Positions 34,485 to 47,600 of a stretch of DNA of 64,000 nt are shown here, piece after piece. A program made the position numbers and the translations under genes. Location of the stretch: positions 14,152,648-14,216,647 of the forward strand of contig CM073329.1 of NCBI GenBank assembly GCA_037043015.1. The letters are read 5' to 3'. The DNA is from Bryum argenteum (Eukaryota > Streptophyta > Bryopsida > Bryales > Bryaceae). The stretch's first letter is position 1. The number at the start of each line of letters is the position of its first letter. The notes under the pieces were generated by a model. That model ran no database searches and had not been told where the DNA came from. It worked only from the letters and a program-made list of their open reading frames with translations.

Positions 34485-34903
34485 ATTTAGAATTTTTAGG
34501 GCTGAGTTTGTATTTTTAGTAAAAACATTACTAAAAATAGATTTTTAAAAAAAATTGAGAATAATTTTCGAATATTCTCAAGAATATTCGAATATTCTAG
34601 ACTTATAACCGTGGATTTAGTGACCCAAACCCGTGGAAATAAGGCTTAAATTCCCTGAATTTATGAGACTTGAGCTACAAAACTGTACAGTAAATCACAA
34701 ATTTTTAAATGTCAAGAGGTTTCTAAGGTAATATTTCTAAGTGAATAGTACTCCGAGTTAGACAAATTGGCAAGGTCTGCTGTACATGTAGGTACTGGTA
34801 TAATAATTTTTAATAAGTTTGTGAAAAAATATCACATATAGTGTGGAGCACCCAATCATAAGACTAACACATAGCGTACGTAGATGAGGAGATATAAGGC
34901 ATT
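34485..34903. other. Subterminal AT-rich DNA of MULE-1
   Basis: No gene. Contains nested GAATATTC palindromes at about 34568-34595. Confidence 0.5.
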
Positions 34904-37900
34904 CTAATATGTAGCATGGTCTAGGATTCCTCCCTCCAGAATCTTTTTCACCTCGTTGAAACTAAGAGTGGCCGCGTGGATGAAGAAGTCAGCATCCGGA
35001 TTAGGTTTGCAAACCAATTTGCAAACCAATACTGTGATGTAGTATAGGTGCTTGCACGGTCGATATGGATCTCTCCTTCCTAACATAGAAATTGTTTTCT
35101 TGAACACTGGGCATGAGCAATCCGGGAATTTACTAATTGAAAGTCTATAAACTGCATCCGAATCCGACTCCAAGTCTACGATACATCCAAAACCAGGCTG
35201 CGGGATCATGGTCACTTTCAAAATTTTGGCCTGCATTGAGGTGGCAGACTCAATATTCTTCATGTGCTTTGAAGTCATAGCTGGAATGCGTTTCATGTTC
35301 TTCGATCTTCTTGACCTAGGGAACACGTCCGGCTTCTCCGGGACGGGAATATGGGACAAGTCTCTTGGTGGGGCAGCATTATTGAAAGTGCGGTTCGTAG
35401 GAAGCTGTTCTTTTTGTGGTAGTCGAAAGCCCGCATTCTCCAACGCCTCCATTTCATCACGTATAAGGTTAGTCCCTATCTTTACAGGCCATATTGAAGG
35501 AATAGGGGGTCTGTCCTGGCTTAGAGAGAACGGCTCAATCCACTTGCGACGATGACCCTTCACACACCTCTCAATATTATCTGCACAAAAAAAGAACTGA
35601 TCAATTTTTCTTGGCCCCTCTTGAGGGCGTTGCCATACTCCGGTGTAAGTTGGAGCTGCGGTCGCCTTCCCCTTCTGAATAATTCGTGAGTCACATCTTT
35701 TTTTACTCTTTCGCATGATACCCCAACATGCCTTGGCAGAATTCTCTCTCAAACGGGCAATGTGCCACAGCCTCTCGTCTACTTTAGTCTCCTGAACAGC
35801 GGTCACACGTTCAATACTAGGTCCAGCAAAAGTGGATGGTATTGTCGGTAGCTCTTCAACTTCATCCTCCTCATGGATAGTACTCAGATTTTCAGTACAA
35901 GCTCGGGTAACCCTTCTTCCAATTCGAGGACGTGAGTAGCTCAAGGTGTCAGGTCTGTGCGTTTCATCATCAGCTCCAATCGGAACATCAGCCTTACGTT
36001 TCTTGGATCCGAACACCTCGGCCCCCTCAAGGTGGGCGTCTCGGGTACAAATCTTTTCCGCTCCTGGATAGTCAGAAACTGCCTTTGTGAGGCTCGATGG
36101 ATCGCCGATCATTTGAGCTTTATGGGCAAGACGAAGTAAGAGTTCTTCGGATGTTGGTCCACTACCACCCTTGCCACCTCCGTTGAAGTCGCGGTAACCG
36201 ACAACTTGGAGGAAAGCACGAACATAATCATCAACAGCTGCAACGTACAAGTCCCCACCCTTGTTGCCGGACGCTTGCAACCATTTGTTATGGATAGATT
36301 CCGCAAGGTTACATGAAGGCATCTCCGCCAACTCCTCTGCTGAATATTTATTTTCCTGCAAGGTGCAAAGACAATTGACTTAGTAACAAAAAAAGATGAT
36401 CACAATATCCACAGCGGGTTAGACTTGCGTCACAGCAAGTCTGATCTAAAAATAGAATATTATTATTTTTTAAATGATTGATATTGAAAAAGATTAAGAA
36501 AGCAGAATATTCTATACTAAAAAAGTAAATATATTTTACGTAATTATTAGACATCAATTCACGTGTATATAATAGCTACGATGGATTGTGGACTCACCAA
36601 TTCCATGAAGCCACCCCACTGCCTATATCGGAAATGTCAGAATGCAAGCCAGTGTTCGAGGTGACCTAATCCAACTTCGGAGGTGGCTTGCGCCGACGCC
36701 CACCACGCTCGGATCGCCCAGTATTTTGTCTCCGCCTCAGCCATGGTGCGTGCATCTTTGTATTGCTTACAAAGATGTCGATGTTGATCCTGTAGTTCGT
36801 GCACGATGTATTGTTTGGTGTGTTTCTCTAGGGATTGCGTCCAATGGAAGTAGCAAGTCCGCTCGCGGCCTTCCATGGGCACTTTAGGGTCTCCGGAGCT
36901 ATAAATGATCCACACAGCGTTCCAGTTGGCTTGCGCACTGTCGGCCATGAACCCTTGAAACTGCGGCGCTTCCACTCCGTTCCTGCCCATGACGTGGTTA
37001 AGATTCTTCCAGAAGACGATTTGAGCATCCCCGTCTTCAGATTGGAAATCACAGCATGCAATAGTTAGAATGCGGCAGATTTTCGAGTCATAAACGTGGC
37101 ATGCCATGGTGGTCCAGTTCTTGACACGCTTGACGTGGTCGAACATCATCCAAGCATGTGACAAGTCGCCCCCGGGCTGCATACGACGAACAAGGTCAAC
37201 ACCGCTTCCGGGGTCGACCTCGGACATCTTGAAAATGAACACTTTGTCACTTTCATCTCCCTGGCCCGGGAACTGGTTACGTTGGATGTAAGCCCAGTTG
37301 CTGAGGCCTCGAAGCTTGGTGATCCCATCAAGAACACCGTATCTGCGCAAGTGCTTAAAAGTGGTAATACGATTCCTGACGCTGGGAGAGTTCAGCTCTT
37401 TACACTGATCGAAGATAGGTTCTAGCTCCTGGAGGGTGAGCTTAGAGGTTACAGGGTCACCTTCTTCACGGAGAAGTAAGTTTCCGAGTAAGTCCTTGCT
37501 AGCCTCCATGACTATTTTGGATGTGGTAGCTTGTGGGTTACGTTCTACGTGCTCCTCTATTAACTCATCAATCATTTTACGTGCACATCTGTAGTCTCCG
37601 ACCTTAACAGGATGTTCGTGCGTACCAATATGCACACATGCCCTCTCTTGACTCTCTTCTCCGAATACGTAGAAAATTTTAGCAGGGCATAAAGCAACAC
37701 AAATGGGAGGTTCTTTGCAGATCTTACAGACAAGTGATGACGAAGGAGGAGGCGCTTGGCCGACCGAGAAGGGGTCCTTGGTAAAGCCCTCAAAATCAAC
37801 CTCATTAACTTGTGATCTACGGTCAGGTCTTAGCAAGAATCCGCAGTTCCCATTGTGGCATTGAAGATGACCTACACAGTTAGAGTAGCGGAAAGACAAA

Positions 37901-38713
37901 CCGAGGTTGTTCTTGATGTTAGTAGTCATTGTCTGGTCCACACATGGCCGTCGTATCTTTTGTCCATCCCTTCCATAGATTTGGCTACCTTGGCGGCAGA
38001 GTTGGTAGAACGGGAGGGAGAATGTAGAGGACATCACCATTGAAAGTGTGAGGGGGAAAGAGACGCTATGAGTTCGGATGGAATGGAAATCTATTTTTTT
38101 GAGTATAGTTTTGTTGCGAGACATACTACCTAGTCTACGGAGCGAGAAAAAGAATGTTTTTGGGTTTTACGACTTTTGACACGGGAAGAGAAGCGGGGGT
38201 GGTTCTCGAGGCGTGTTGAGTAACCCGAGGAGGGAATAGGCGGTCGATGATATTCGACGGGACTGGATGGACGCTTTTCTTTCATCGTCGATGAATCAAA
38301 TATCGATTCGAACTTGAGTCGGGTTCGACCTTGACACGAGCGAGAACCGGAACAATTGTGGAGATGGTAGAAGAACTACGAGGAGTGAGGAGGACGGTGG
38401 AGGCGTTCATGACGGACTCTGTCAAGCCGAACAGTCGATACTGACTGGGCCGTAGCCTATACATTTTAGAGTTACTCTCTAAGGCGACTGGTTCGACAAG
38501 GACAGAGTAGTCGACAAGATTAGTGTTTGGATCCAAGACCTGATTCTCCAACCAGAGAGAGGACTCATCAAACCCGAAACGAACTGCTAGCCAAGACGGA
38601 GTGACTTCTGCCAACCCATCCACCCCCGGAGGAATGCAGAAGGGAGGACTTAAGTCTTCAGACCTAATGGCAATGACGTTTGCAGCGGGAGGCAGGGGAG
38701 CGGATGATGCCAT
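34904..38713 (-). pseudogene. MULE transposase with SWIM zinc finger (one nonsense codon)
   Basis: Three coding blocks on the minus strand: 38713-38282 (no recognised domain), about 38124-36598, and 36355-34904, the last two joined by an intron with donor TTG|GTGAGT and acceptor TTGCAG. Block 2 has GHLQCHNGNC and VCKICKEPPICVALC cysteine clusters, then the DDE region: TMACHVYDSKICR, and FMADSAQANWNAVW with the second D. Block 3 ends in a SWIM finger, CSCPVF....CKHLYYI (CxC..CxH). A TGA at 36637-36639 stands where a Trp codon would fit (HWLAF-stop-HFRYRQW), so this copy looks inactive. The connection of block 1 to block 2 is not clear. The enzyme would move MULE-1 by cutting at its inverted repeats. 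Confidence 0.8.
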
Positions 38714-38779
38714 GATAGACGAAGGCGAGAAAGAGAGCATCAACAAGCGCGCGGAGAAAGAGAGTCTTAGTTGTGTCAC

Positions 38780-39263
38780 GGAGGTTCAAATACGGGAAAT
38801 TAATGTAAGGTACATGCATACGTATTGCACACTTATTTGTCGTAATTTCATATAATACAACGTACAGATACTCGATACTTCTAATCGTGAGCATGATAAT
38901 TTGAAGCAAGTTGCTTAGGATACTTAAAATATCTCGACTGACACAATTGCATTAAGTACTTAGGATTATAAATATGAGATCCTTCGATAAAAATAAGTTG
39001 GTGCAGAAGGTAAAGTGACGGCGGCAGTCATTGTCAGATATTTAGTTGGATAATAGATACTTTCTAAATTAGTTTATTTTGGCAAGTCAGTCACCGTCAT
39101 AGCCGTATGTTAGGCAATCTGCGGCGGCTGATTAGGGTTTTTTAGCCGCAATTGGGGACCTTATGTAATGGAGTTGAAACTCATAGTTCGACCTCTTTAT
39201 TTGCAGTGAGACCTCTTGGACTCGTTTGGAAGAACGTGTAATAAGTTATCTCATTGCAAGCAA
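38780..39263. promoter_or_regulatory. Bidirectional promoter region between transposase and unknown gene
   Basis: The two genes diverge from this 0.5-kb interval. It is AT-rich and without further repeats; no certain TATA box was identified. Confidence 0.35.
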
Positions 39264-42200
39264 CATGGACGAAACTGCTAGCGGTAGTGAGAGAGGAAAG
39301 GAAATAGGTCAGAGAAAGAAGAAGAGGAGGGGTGGTACGAAGTTCACTAATTCTAAAGCACAGAGGCGTAGTGCTTTGCGGAAGCGCGACGGGATAAGCT
39401 CTAGCGGTGAATATCGAGAGCCAGACGGGTACGATCTCTTGATCGATGGTGATGTGCTACCGCCGTTTAGGCGGACTATTAAGATGCGATCGCTCAACCT
39501 CGACACTGTCCAGGAGAGTGTCGCGACGGACGAAGGCGAGAAGAAGAGGAGGATGAAGGGCGTATAGGGGCGATCAAAACGCCTAGTGAGGTTGTTTGCG
39601 TGGATGGGGACGACGATGGAGGTGTAGACTCTACATATGAGGTAATTAAGTTTTGTATGGTATAAACCCGCGGATATTTCTAAAGGTTAAATTATTTCTG
39701 AATATTTATATTGATTTATATCGACTTGTGATGTCTCCAGAGCCCCAAAGGATCGGAAGAGGAAGACAATCGATCAGGAGATGAATCAACGATGTTTGAG
39801 GAGAAAAGAGTCACTGACACTGGCGAGAGAGGAGAAGCTTCTTCTCATCCGAAAACAATGGATGATACAACGGATGGATTTGAGACAAGTGCTGAAGAAT
39901 TAGAGGAGGTACATGAAAAACCCTACTTCCTGGTTTACTAGGAGGACCTAGGGTGGATTAAGTATACAGTCAACAAGAGTTCATTTTTCAATATAAGTAG
40001 TTCTGAGTTTTGACATGATATAATTTCATGATTTGTATGGACCGGAGATTGAATAATATATATTATATTCATTTTTATCTTTGCAAATATTGTTTTGATA
40101 GTGGAATAAATCGTACTAATATGAAGTGCACTGACTGAGTTCGGTGATCAAAAAAACAGTCTCTAGTAATTTTAAAAATATCACGGAAAAAACAAATAAA
40201 TAGTCCTTACGAAGTAGGTTTAGTCAAGTTGCCGGGTAGGTACGGTCAAGGTTTAAAGAAACATGTAGGAATTATATTCGGCCCAAGTAGGATCCGGCTA
40301 ATCGGGTATGGGCCGGGTAGGAGCCAGGTTGGATAGTCCGGTTATCGAGCGGGTAGGATCCGGGTAGGAGTGGTCGGGTAGTCTTGGCCTTGGTAGGGAG
40401 GAGGTAGGGTAGCGTGCGGGTAGGGTCCGGGTAGGGGGTCCGGGTAGGATCCGGCACGAGGGTCCGGGTAGGAGCTTGCGGGGGCGCTTATCGGGTAGGT
40501 GGAATCCACGAGGTCGCCGTCTCCTCTTCGCCGCGCCGATGGCGGCCTGCTGCTCCATCGGGCCGTGTCCCCGCTGTTCTGTTGCTCGGTCTTTGTTCCA
40601 CTCCAGTGCCGTAGCCCCTCGGCCCGATGAATGTGCCGTCCCCTCCGGCGAACATCGGGGCGGCGGCGGGCGCTCGCTACGCCAGGCTTCAAGCCTCGGA
40701 TGCGGTCCTCGACATCGTGTTGTTGTTTTTTGCGGGAGAAAAGTGGACCGCAAATTGGTTGGTGATGGTGCAAACGGTGGAGAATAGGACAAACGGGATA
40801 AATTGACCCTAACTTTGGATTCCAATACGCCGGCGCAATAATTAGTTCCAAGTTGATAACGTAGTATTTTTAGCGATTGAGGATCTGTCTTTGACAAAAG
40901 CGATTCAAGATGGTTGTCGGTGTTGACTATGGAATGTGGACCTCATTTGAGAAGTTGATGAAACCAATGAAACAGTTGTGTTGAGCGCCGTGGTTGGATT
41001 ACTTGTGCATATTTCAAATTGAAGCAAGGAGGTGCTCATCTCGAAGAAGAAGGAGAAATGGCAGACATAGTCCAAGAACAGATGGGCCGGGTGCGTGCAG
41101 AGGAGGACGACATGCTGCGTGGAGAGGAGGGAGTCCCCAAGGATCAGAGAATGTGAGTTATCAATCTTCGGACTCAAGTTTCTTCTCTTCCATTTACAGG
41201 ACCGATCCGTATTGGGGCCAAGCAATCAAGCCTCCAGCCAAGGTTGAAAACATCAACTCCGAAAACATCAAGGTATGGAATTCTAATAAACCCTAATCAT
41301 TTGAAGTAGTTTCTCTGCCCATGCTCTGTTTGGCTTCCAGCTCGTGCTTGTTGTGAAGGAGGGCCCTCGAGGGTGCGCATGAAGCCCCCAGCTCCTGCTT
41401 GTTGGGAAGGAGGCCCTCGAGGGTGCGCATGAAGCCCACAGCTCGTGTTTGGCTGGTCACCATCCCGGTGATGAAGTCTGGCGATGAAGGAGCTCTGGCG
41501 ATGATGCCCAAGGCTGAGCCGGCCTTTTCCAGAGCCTGTGGGTCCTCGTGGTGAATGGTGTGCGCGGTTTTTTGTTTCGTGGAAGCAGAATTTGTCCTTA
41601 AAATGAAAAATGGTCCGACAAGCGTCAGACTTGCGTCGACGCAAGTCTGGACCGAATTCGTCACATTGGTTTTGAAAAAATTTTGCTCGCTCGGTTTCCG
41701 TTGAATGTCTTGCTTTGTTTGGCTTGAAGCTAACTGTGATGTGAACGACGGCCCTCGAGGGTGCGCATGTAGCCCCCATCTCCTACTTGTTGTGAAGGAG
41801 GCCCTCGAGGGTGCGAATTCAGCCCACAGCTCGTGCTTGTTGTGAAGGAGGCCCTCGAGGGTGCGCATGAAGCCCCCAGCTCCTGCTTGTTGGGAAGGAG
41901 GCCCTCGAGGGTGCGAATTCAGCCCACAGCTCGTGCTTGTTGTGAAGGAGGCCCTCGAGGGTGCGCATGAAGCCCCCAGCTCGTGCTTGTTGTGAAGGAG
42001 GCCCTCGAGGGTGCGCATCAAGCCCACCGCTCGTGCTTGGCTGGTCACCATCCCGGTGATGAAGTCTGGCGATGAAGGAGCTCTGGCGATGATGCCCAAG
42101 GCTGAGCCGGCCTTTTCCAGAGCCTGTGGGTCATCGTGATGAATGGTGTCCGGGGTTTTTTGTTTTATGCAAGCAGAATTTGTCCTTTAAATGAAAAATG

Positions 42201-44524
42201 GTCCGACAAGCGTCAGACTTGCGTCGACGCAAGTCTGGACCGAATTCGTCACATTGGTTTTGAAAAAAATTTGCTCCCTCGGTTTCCGTTGAATGTCTTG
42301 CTCTGTTTGGCCTGAAGCTTACTGTGTTGTGAACGAGGGCCCTCGAGGGTGGGCATGAACCCCCAGCTCCTGCTTGTTGTGAAGGAGGCCCTCGAGGGTG
42401 CGAATTCAGCCCACAGCTCGTGCTTGTTGTGAAGGAGGCCCTCGAGGGTGCGCATCAAGCCCACCGCTCGTGCTTGGCTGGTTACCATCCCGGTGATGAA
42501 GTCTGGCGATGAAGGAGCTCTGGCGATGATGCCCAAGGCTGAGCCGGCCTTTTCCAGAGCCTGTGGGTCATCGTGATGAATGGTGTCCGGGGTTTTTTGT
42601 TTTCTGCAAGCAGAATTTGTCCTTTAAATGAAAAATGGTCCGACAAGCGTCAGACTTGCGTCGACGCAAGTCTGGACCGAATTCGTCACATTGGTTTTGA
42701 AAAAATTTTGCTCCCTCGGTTTCCGTTGAATGTCTTGCTCTATTTGGCTTGAAGCTAATTGTGTTGTGAACGAGGGCCCTCGAGGGTGGGCATGAAGCCC
42801 CCAGCTCCTCCTTGTTGTGAAGGAGGCCCTCGAGGGTGCGAATTCAGCCCACAGCTCGTGCTTGTTGTGAAGGAGGCCCTCGAGGGTGCGCATGAAGCCC
42901 CCAGCTCCTGCTTGTTGGGAAGGAGGCCCTCGAGGGTGCGAATTCAGCCCACAGCTCGTGCTTGTTGTGAAGGAGGCCCTCGAGGGTGCGCATGAAGCCC
43001 CCAGCTCCTGCTTGTTGGGAAGGAGGCCCTCGAGGGTGCGCCTGAAGCCCACAGCTCGTGTTTGGCTGGTCACCATCCCGGTGATGAAGTCTGGCGATGA
43101 AGGAGCTCTGGCGATGATGCCCAAGGCTGAGCCGGCCTTTTCCAGAGCCTGTGGGTCCTCGTGATGAATGGTGTGCGCGGTTTTTTGTTTCGTGGAAGCA
43201 GAATTTGTCCTTAAAATGAAAAATGGTCCGACAAGCGTCAGACTTGCGTCGACGCAAGTCTGGACCGAATTCGTCACATTGGTTTTGAAAAAATTTTGCT
43301 CGCTCGGTTTCCGTTGAATGTCTTGCTCTGTTTGGCTTGAAGCTAACTGTGATGTGAACGAGGGCCCTCGAGGGTGGGCATGAACCCCCAGCTCCTGCTT
43401 GTTGTGAAGGAGGCCCTCGAGGGTGCGAATTCAGCCCACAGCTCGTGCTTGTTGTGAAGGAGGCCCTCGAGGGTGCGAATTCAGCCCACAGGTCGTGCTA
43501 GTTGTGAAGGAGCCCCTCGAGGGTGCGCATGAAGCCCCCAGCTCCCAACTCCTGCTTGTTGGGAAGGAGGCCCTCGAGGGTGCGCATGAAGCCCACAGCT
43601 CGTGCTTGGCTGGTCACCATCCCGGTGATGAAGTCTGGCGATGAAGGAGCTCTGGCGATGATGCCCAAGGCTGAGCCGGCCTTTTCCAGAGCCTGTGGGT
43701 CCTCGTGGTGAATGGTGTGCGCGGTTTTTTGTTTTGTGCAAGCAGAATTTGTTCTTAAAATGAAAAATGGTCCGACAAGCGTCAGACTTGCGTCGACGCA
43801 AGTCTGGACCGAATTCGTCACATTGGTTTTGAAAAAATTTTGCTCCCTCGGTTTCCGTTGAATGTCTTGCTCTGTTTGGCTTGAAGCTAACTGTGTTGTG
43901 AACGAGGGCCCTCGAGGGTGCGCATGAAGCCCCCAGCTCCTGCTTGGCTGGTCACCATCGTTGGTGATGAAGATCTGGCGATGAGGCAATTGGGTGAGCC
44001 TGTGTTTTTTACTGCATGTGGGGGTCCTCGTCTTGAATGGCTGTGAGTGATTTGTCTCAATGTTTCATGGCAGAATATGAAATAGGATGTGAATTATTTA
44101 TTCATGTGTATACTTTATGAGACAAACGTATATTGTTTTATTTGTTTTATCTTTTAAAATGATGTTTTTTGTTGTTCAGGATTTGATTATTAAGTTGGCG
44201 GTGATTTTGCAGGATCCTATCAAGCGACTTGTGCTTCATCCGGATGAGGAATCTGATGCAGATAGTGACCTCTCTGTTTTGAGAGAGAATGTGTTGGCTT
44301 ACGTTGAGTCCCGTCGATTAGTAATAGCATGTTCGTCAGTTCCGGAAATTCCACCTCCTTCCTCATCTGTCCGTCACACTTCGCGAGTTGACGTTGATCG
44401 ATTAGCAGTTCACATGGGCATAAAAAATAATGAGGCCAAGGCCCTTCGTATTCAGGCAAAACAATTTGCTAGACTTGCACCTAGACGTTCTCCGCGACTT
44501 GCCGCAAAAATGCATCAGCCTTAG
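39264..44524 (+). CDS. Unknown multi-exon gene of MULE-1 with a minisatellite intron
   Basis: Exon-like blocks with good borders: 39264-39641 (donor GAG|GTAATT), 39741-39908 (acceptor CTCCAG), about 41028-41152 (donor AT|GTGAGT), 41200-41272 (acceptor TTACAG, donor AAG|GTATGG) and 44213-44524 (acceptor TTGCAG). Exon 1 is Lys/Arg-rich (GQRKKKRRGG, KAQRRSALRKR); later parts are acidic; the last exon ends in RLAPRRSPRLAAKMHQP. Exon 1 shows a stop at 39565-39567, in a frame different from that leading to its donor, so a frameshift is likely. The link between 39908 and 41028 is uncertain, and two genes are possible. I recognise no domain. Low-complexity charged composition suggests a nuclear protein (inference). 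Confidence 0.4.
40255..40500. repeat. Short GC-rich repeats of GGGTAGGATCCGG
   Basis: About ten degenerate copies of CGGGTAGG-TCCGG in an intron of the unknown gene, followed by GC-rich DNA to about 40740. No coding pattern is supported. Confidence 0.6.
41330..43990. repeat. Higher-order minisatellite inside an intron of MULE-1
   Basis: Two levels of repetition. The short unit is about 51 bp with GGAGGCCCTCGAGGGTGCG and the CCCTCGAGGG palindrome. Runs of these alternate with a block of about 270 bp (CTGGTCACCATCCCGGTGATG onward), seen near 41453, 42038, 42476, 43064 and 43609. Each block ends with the perfect palindrome GACTTGCGTCGACGCAAGTC. Since 51 is a multiple of three, long frames remain open on the minus strand, but their text is only the repeat. 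Confidence 0.9.
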
Positions 44525-44664
44525 TATTTTTGGAACATTATATGATACGTTTATCATATTCTAATTTACAACAAGATTATGTATTCATTTTTATTTAATC
44601 TTGTTCAGTTCACACTATTTTATGCTTATTGTGATGTGTTGAATTTGGTTTACTGATTTGCCAG

Positions 44665-47600
44665 ATGAACATAGCTCAAGTCCAAGATGACGGAGCCAAC
44701 CTGCCTCATCTTAATGCTCTCCAAATTGTACCGTCCAACGAGAATGACCTCATTTTAGAAGAGTTGGGAAGTGGAGTTCCACATAACAGCCCTTTGGAAA
44801 GTGATCGCCAACCTGTGGAGGGCGATTGCAATGCGGTTTCAAGTGACAATCCTCCGAAGCGCGAGATATTCATCAAGCAACTGAAGACAATGATGCGCAC
44901 CAATCCCTCTCGGAAGACGAAGAATCTACATTGCCTGAAGGTGTCAACGTGGGCATCAGTCACATGCCCACCCATCTTCAGAACAAGGACCCCGACTGGA
45001 GTGCAAACGAGATGCGAATGCTCCACAAGAGTGATTCGATTGCTATCATTAACAGGTTACGCTACAAACCTGTTAAGAAGTCTCGTATGCTAATTCCACT
45101 CTGCCGCCTCGTTTGTTATCCGAAGGTTCGCCCGATCTCAGAACAAGACGTCAGGAAACTCGAGAACGAGTTCAACAAGGGATACCGCGAAGGCGATCGG
45201 GTAATGTACGTGTCTCCCTTCGACAGGAAAGGCCGAGAGAAAATTGTTGACACTGAAGATGAACTTTGGAAAAACCCGCTTTGGGCAGCCGCGAATGAGG
45301 AGTTCGAGAGTACGCTGCGGTCTGATCCAGATCTTCGTAACCTTAGTGACAAATATTTCTATGTCTACGAAGGTAACCACCGTGTTACAGCCTGGATGCG
45401 CCATATAGAGAGGTACCACAAGAATGATCCCTCGTGGTACATTTCGGTTGATTGCATCGTCCTCGATGCCCGTGGAGAGAGCAATCTCCTCCTCGATGCT
45501 ATGAACGATATTAACTGGTAAGCGAATGTCGCATTTTTAAGAATTTGTTCCTTTTATGATATTGTCATCTTTAAATTATCTCATCCTTCGTCATATGTTG
45601 TAGGTCTACTGAACATGATCACGTCGAAGACAGTTTGTGTGCGAAACTCCAACGCATGAGGAAGTTTGGAAAGTTGAAACTTGAAGATTTCAAGGACCTC
45701 ATTTCTCCAGAAGATTACAGGATCTGTAAGAACGCCAAAGCAAAAAGAGAGACTTGGTATCCTGTCACAATAGACGTATTTGTAAAGTTTCTATACGCGG
45801 TAAGCTCACTACATATGTGCTCGACTCCTCTTCTCCAATTTGATTTAAAACAAATTCTCATTTGTGTTCTGGTTGTTATTCAGAGGAGGTTAGCGAAAAA
45901 ATCTGACGATGCTGAGGCTGCGTACTACGCCGCGGTTCCAAAAGATAAACAAACTGGACCGGGAGTATGGAGTGCCATGGATAACGCTATTAAGGCTGAA
46001 ATCAAATTAATTCGTGGCAAAAATTTCGACAAGATGGTGGCTGTGGCCAATATCAAACTCGGGAAGGTTTTTGCGAAAGAAATATTGGTCGTTTGGTTCT
46101 TTGATTTCTAAACTGTATCTTTTTATACGTTCTGTTCCTCCAATCAACACTATGGGTCTGATGTGCAGATTAACTCTCATTACAGCCAAAACCTAAAACC
46201 CGACATGACGCTTGATCGCTTACACATGGTCGCCACTACGAATGTGCACTTCGATTTCAAGGCAAAGTGGCTGCAGTGGTGGAACTCATCAAACGACGAT
46301 CGACGATCATTTCGCTTCCCTGAAGATCGCCCTATGAAAGATAAAGCTTTGCTTTCATTTCTTCATCGTGCTTCTCTTTGGGCACAGGTAACTTGGATTT
46401 TTGTTCCGTCATTACAGAATTTGAGTTTATATGTTACTTGAAATATTAACTGGTTTCCTGTATTCTCAGCTTGAGCAATCACTAGAAAGTGAATTGCAGA
46501 ATCTTATAGACGACGAGAACCTCAACATTGAGTGGTCTAGTGTTGTCCTAAAGCCATCTGAGTATGTCGAGAAGTGGAGGCTACTCTTATGGGAGAAGGC
46601 ATTCGGAATCTATCTTGCTCCGAATGCAAGTCCGAAGTTCATTAAAGGCTCGGATCTTCGAAAAATTACTGGAGGCAAAGCTACAATTAAGCGGCTTGTA
46701 TTCCGGTATGTATTCCTTTTCTTATATAATATTATAGAACATTGTTCAACGTAATCAATTTTCCCTATCTAATTTGTTTACTTCCTTGTAGGTACTTAAA
46801 ACAAGAGCTCGTTGCCAAGGGAGCATTACCTTCGTTCTCCATTCCCATGGAATTCGAGGACGTCGCTGTAACGAATGATCCCCGCAGCTTTTTCTCCTCA
46901 GCCCAACAATAACGGTTTACTAACTCCCAATTGTCGACCGGTGGATGGTTCCTTGAGTGCCACGACAACTACGTCCACAAGGAGGAGAAGCATCTTCTTC
47001 GAAATCTGGCTACAAACCCAGCTGACTCAGCACCGATGGAGATTGACGACGAGGACGATGACGACTTGTCCATTTCACCAGATGCACCAGATCCAATCTC
47101 CTCTCCTTCGTCACCAGTTGCAGTGCCCAAGTCTCGTGCAACCGGGAAGCGACGCATAATCTTTTTTGCGGAACCCGTAGTCGATCTCGAGCAAGAATCG
47201 GAAGAAAGCGCTCCCCTCCCGGATGACATTGCAGGGCCAGAAGATGCTGATCTGACTCAGGCTTCAGAGGGAGTGACAAACAATGCAAATCGTCGCAATG
47301 CAAGACTGACTCAGCTTTCGACAGGTGAACTTACGAATGCAGGGTCCCCTCCTCAATCGTTCACCGTGGACCACAACTCACGCTAGATCTCGCGTCGCAT
47401 CGGCCCGACCATTGTTTCAAACGCCTCTTCCGAAACCCAATCACATTGGTAGCGGCTCGTCGTCAAAAATTTCGGTGACTTTGCCAATGTATCTCGAGAA
47501 GGGCAACATTGGAGACTTGGTTCATCGATCGTCAAGATCGCAAAATGGGATTCGCAAATCCTCGATATCGTTGAGCACATCAAGAAGGTATTGTTTCATA

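Noticed and set aside
41293..43989. Long minus-strand frames through the minisatellite
   Set aside because: The text is only the 51-bp unit (17 codons) repeated; it lies in an intron and shows no domain.
41330..43990. CRISPR-like array (regular repeats)
   Set aside because: Units are contiguous without unique spacers, and the genome is eukaryotic.
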